A stretch of 6,551 nucleotides of DNA from Oscillospiraceae bacterium (lineage in GTDB: Bacteria; Bacillota; Clostridia; Oscillospirales; Ruminococcaceae): positions 773 to 7,323 of the forward strand of contig JAHZBJ010000078.1 of the NCBI GenBank assembly GCA_019423445.1, in the 5' to 3' direction. The notes beneath the pieces are model-generated. The model was given only the letters and a program-made list of their open reading frames with translations. It ran no database searches and had not been told where the DNA came from. Positions 6,355 through 6,551 of this stretch are shown in pieces. A program made the translations under genes and the position numbers. Positions within the stretch are counted from its first letter, which is position 1; each line of letters begins with the position of its first letter.

Positions 6355-6383
6355 TTGACAGCGGTTTTAGCCTGTGCTATCAT
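6355..6383 (+). promoter_or_regulatory. Sigma-70-type promoter with extended -10, driving the T-box unit
   Basis: TTGACA (6355-6360) and TATCAT (6378-6383) are separated by exactly 17 nt, and TGC just before the -10 gives the extended TGn element. The expected start of transcription is near 6390, just before the T-box leader. It lies after the terminator, so the next gene is transcribed separately from the tct-cit operon. Confidence 0.82.
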
Positions 6384-6389
6384 AAATAA

Positions 6390-6551
6390 AAATTAACCTA
6401 TCACCCAAAGACTGTGATGAGGAGTAGTATCCCGGAGTTTCCGGGGCACAGAGAGCGGCTGTTGCTGGGAATGCCGTGTCCGGTGCCGGGAGAAGTAGCC
6501 TCAGAGTTGCGGACTGAACCGGGCATCAGCCCTTAGTAGGCTCCGACGTGC
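6390..6551 (+). ncRNA. T-box riboswitch leader (5' part, cut by the window end)
   Basis: Stem I features of a T-box leader appear in order. A lower helix is formed by GAGG (6419-6422) with CCTC (6499-6502). A specifier-type internal loop has AGTAGTA (6423-6429) on one side and AGAAGTAG (6491-6498) on the other. An upper helix is formed by CCCGG (6431-6435) with CCGGG (6486-6490). The AGAGAG motif lies at 6450-6455, and a distal loop at 6457-6475 contains GCTGGGAA. Further on, GGGC/GCCC (6521-6524 with 6529-6532) forms a small hairpin and TAGTAGGCTCCGACG looks like the usual stem III approach. The T-box sequence itself (GGTGGNACCGCG type) and the regulated gene lie beyond the window. Known T-boxes sense uncharged tRNA and control aminoacyl-tRNA synthetase or amino-acid genes. 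It should not affect the tct-cit operon. Confidence 0.85.

Noticed and set aside
1..6551. Insertion sequences, CRISPR arrays, tRNA or rRNA genes
   Set aside because: No transposase, direct-repeat array, tRNA-like fold or rRNA sequence was seen on either strand.

Overview
The window carries one plus-strand operon that pairs a tripartite tricarboxylate transporter (TTT, TctCBA) with the three subunits of citrate lyase, or its close relative citramalate lyase (CitD, CitE, CitF). The right edge holds an intrinsic terminator, a strong promoter and the start of a T-box riboswitch for the next transcription unit. Strong purine-rich Shine-Dalgarno sequences, a lipoprotein signal peptide with a Ser/Gly-rich linker, fairly high GC and the T-box leader together suggest a GC-rich Bacillota, most likely a Clostridia/Oscillospiraceae-type anaerobe. 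That placement is inference.

Layout: 1-168 is the 3' end of an unidentified gene. 238-1254 is tctC, the substrate-binding lipoprotein. 1255-1388 is a spacer with two adjacent hairpins and no U-tract. 1389-1886 is tctB, the small membrane subunit. 1929-3434 is tctA, the large membrane subunit, broken by one in-frame TGA at 2679-2681 into two almost equal halves. 3466-3765 is citD (acyl carrier), which overlaps 3762-4664 citE (lyase) by 4 nt, followed after 2 nt by 4667-6208 citF (CoA-transferase-type subunit). 6284-6321 is a terminator, 6355-6383 a sigma-70-type promoter with an extended -10, and 6390 onward a T-box leader cut by the window end.

How the genes work together: TctC would capture a tri- or dicarboxylate outside the membrane and deliver it to TctA/TctB. 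CitF/CitD/CitE would then cleave it (citrate to acetate and oxaloacetate, or citramalate to acetate and pyruvate) using the prosthetic-group thioester on CitD. No citC, citX or citG maturation gene is in view.

The most notable point is the stop codon in tctA. It falls on the boundary between the two internally repeated halves of the family, with an ATG one codon later in the same frame and a Shine-Dalgarno-like GGGAG upstream. This could be a recent nonsense mutation, a sequencing error, or a real two-piece transporter made by coupled reinitiation. I see no clearly undescribed system; the rest is an orderly catabolic operon.
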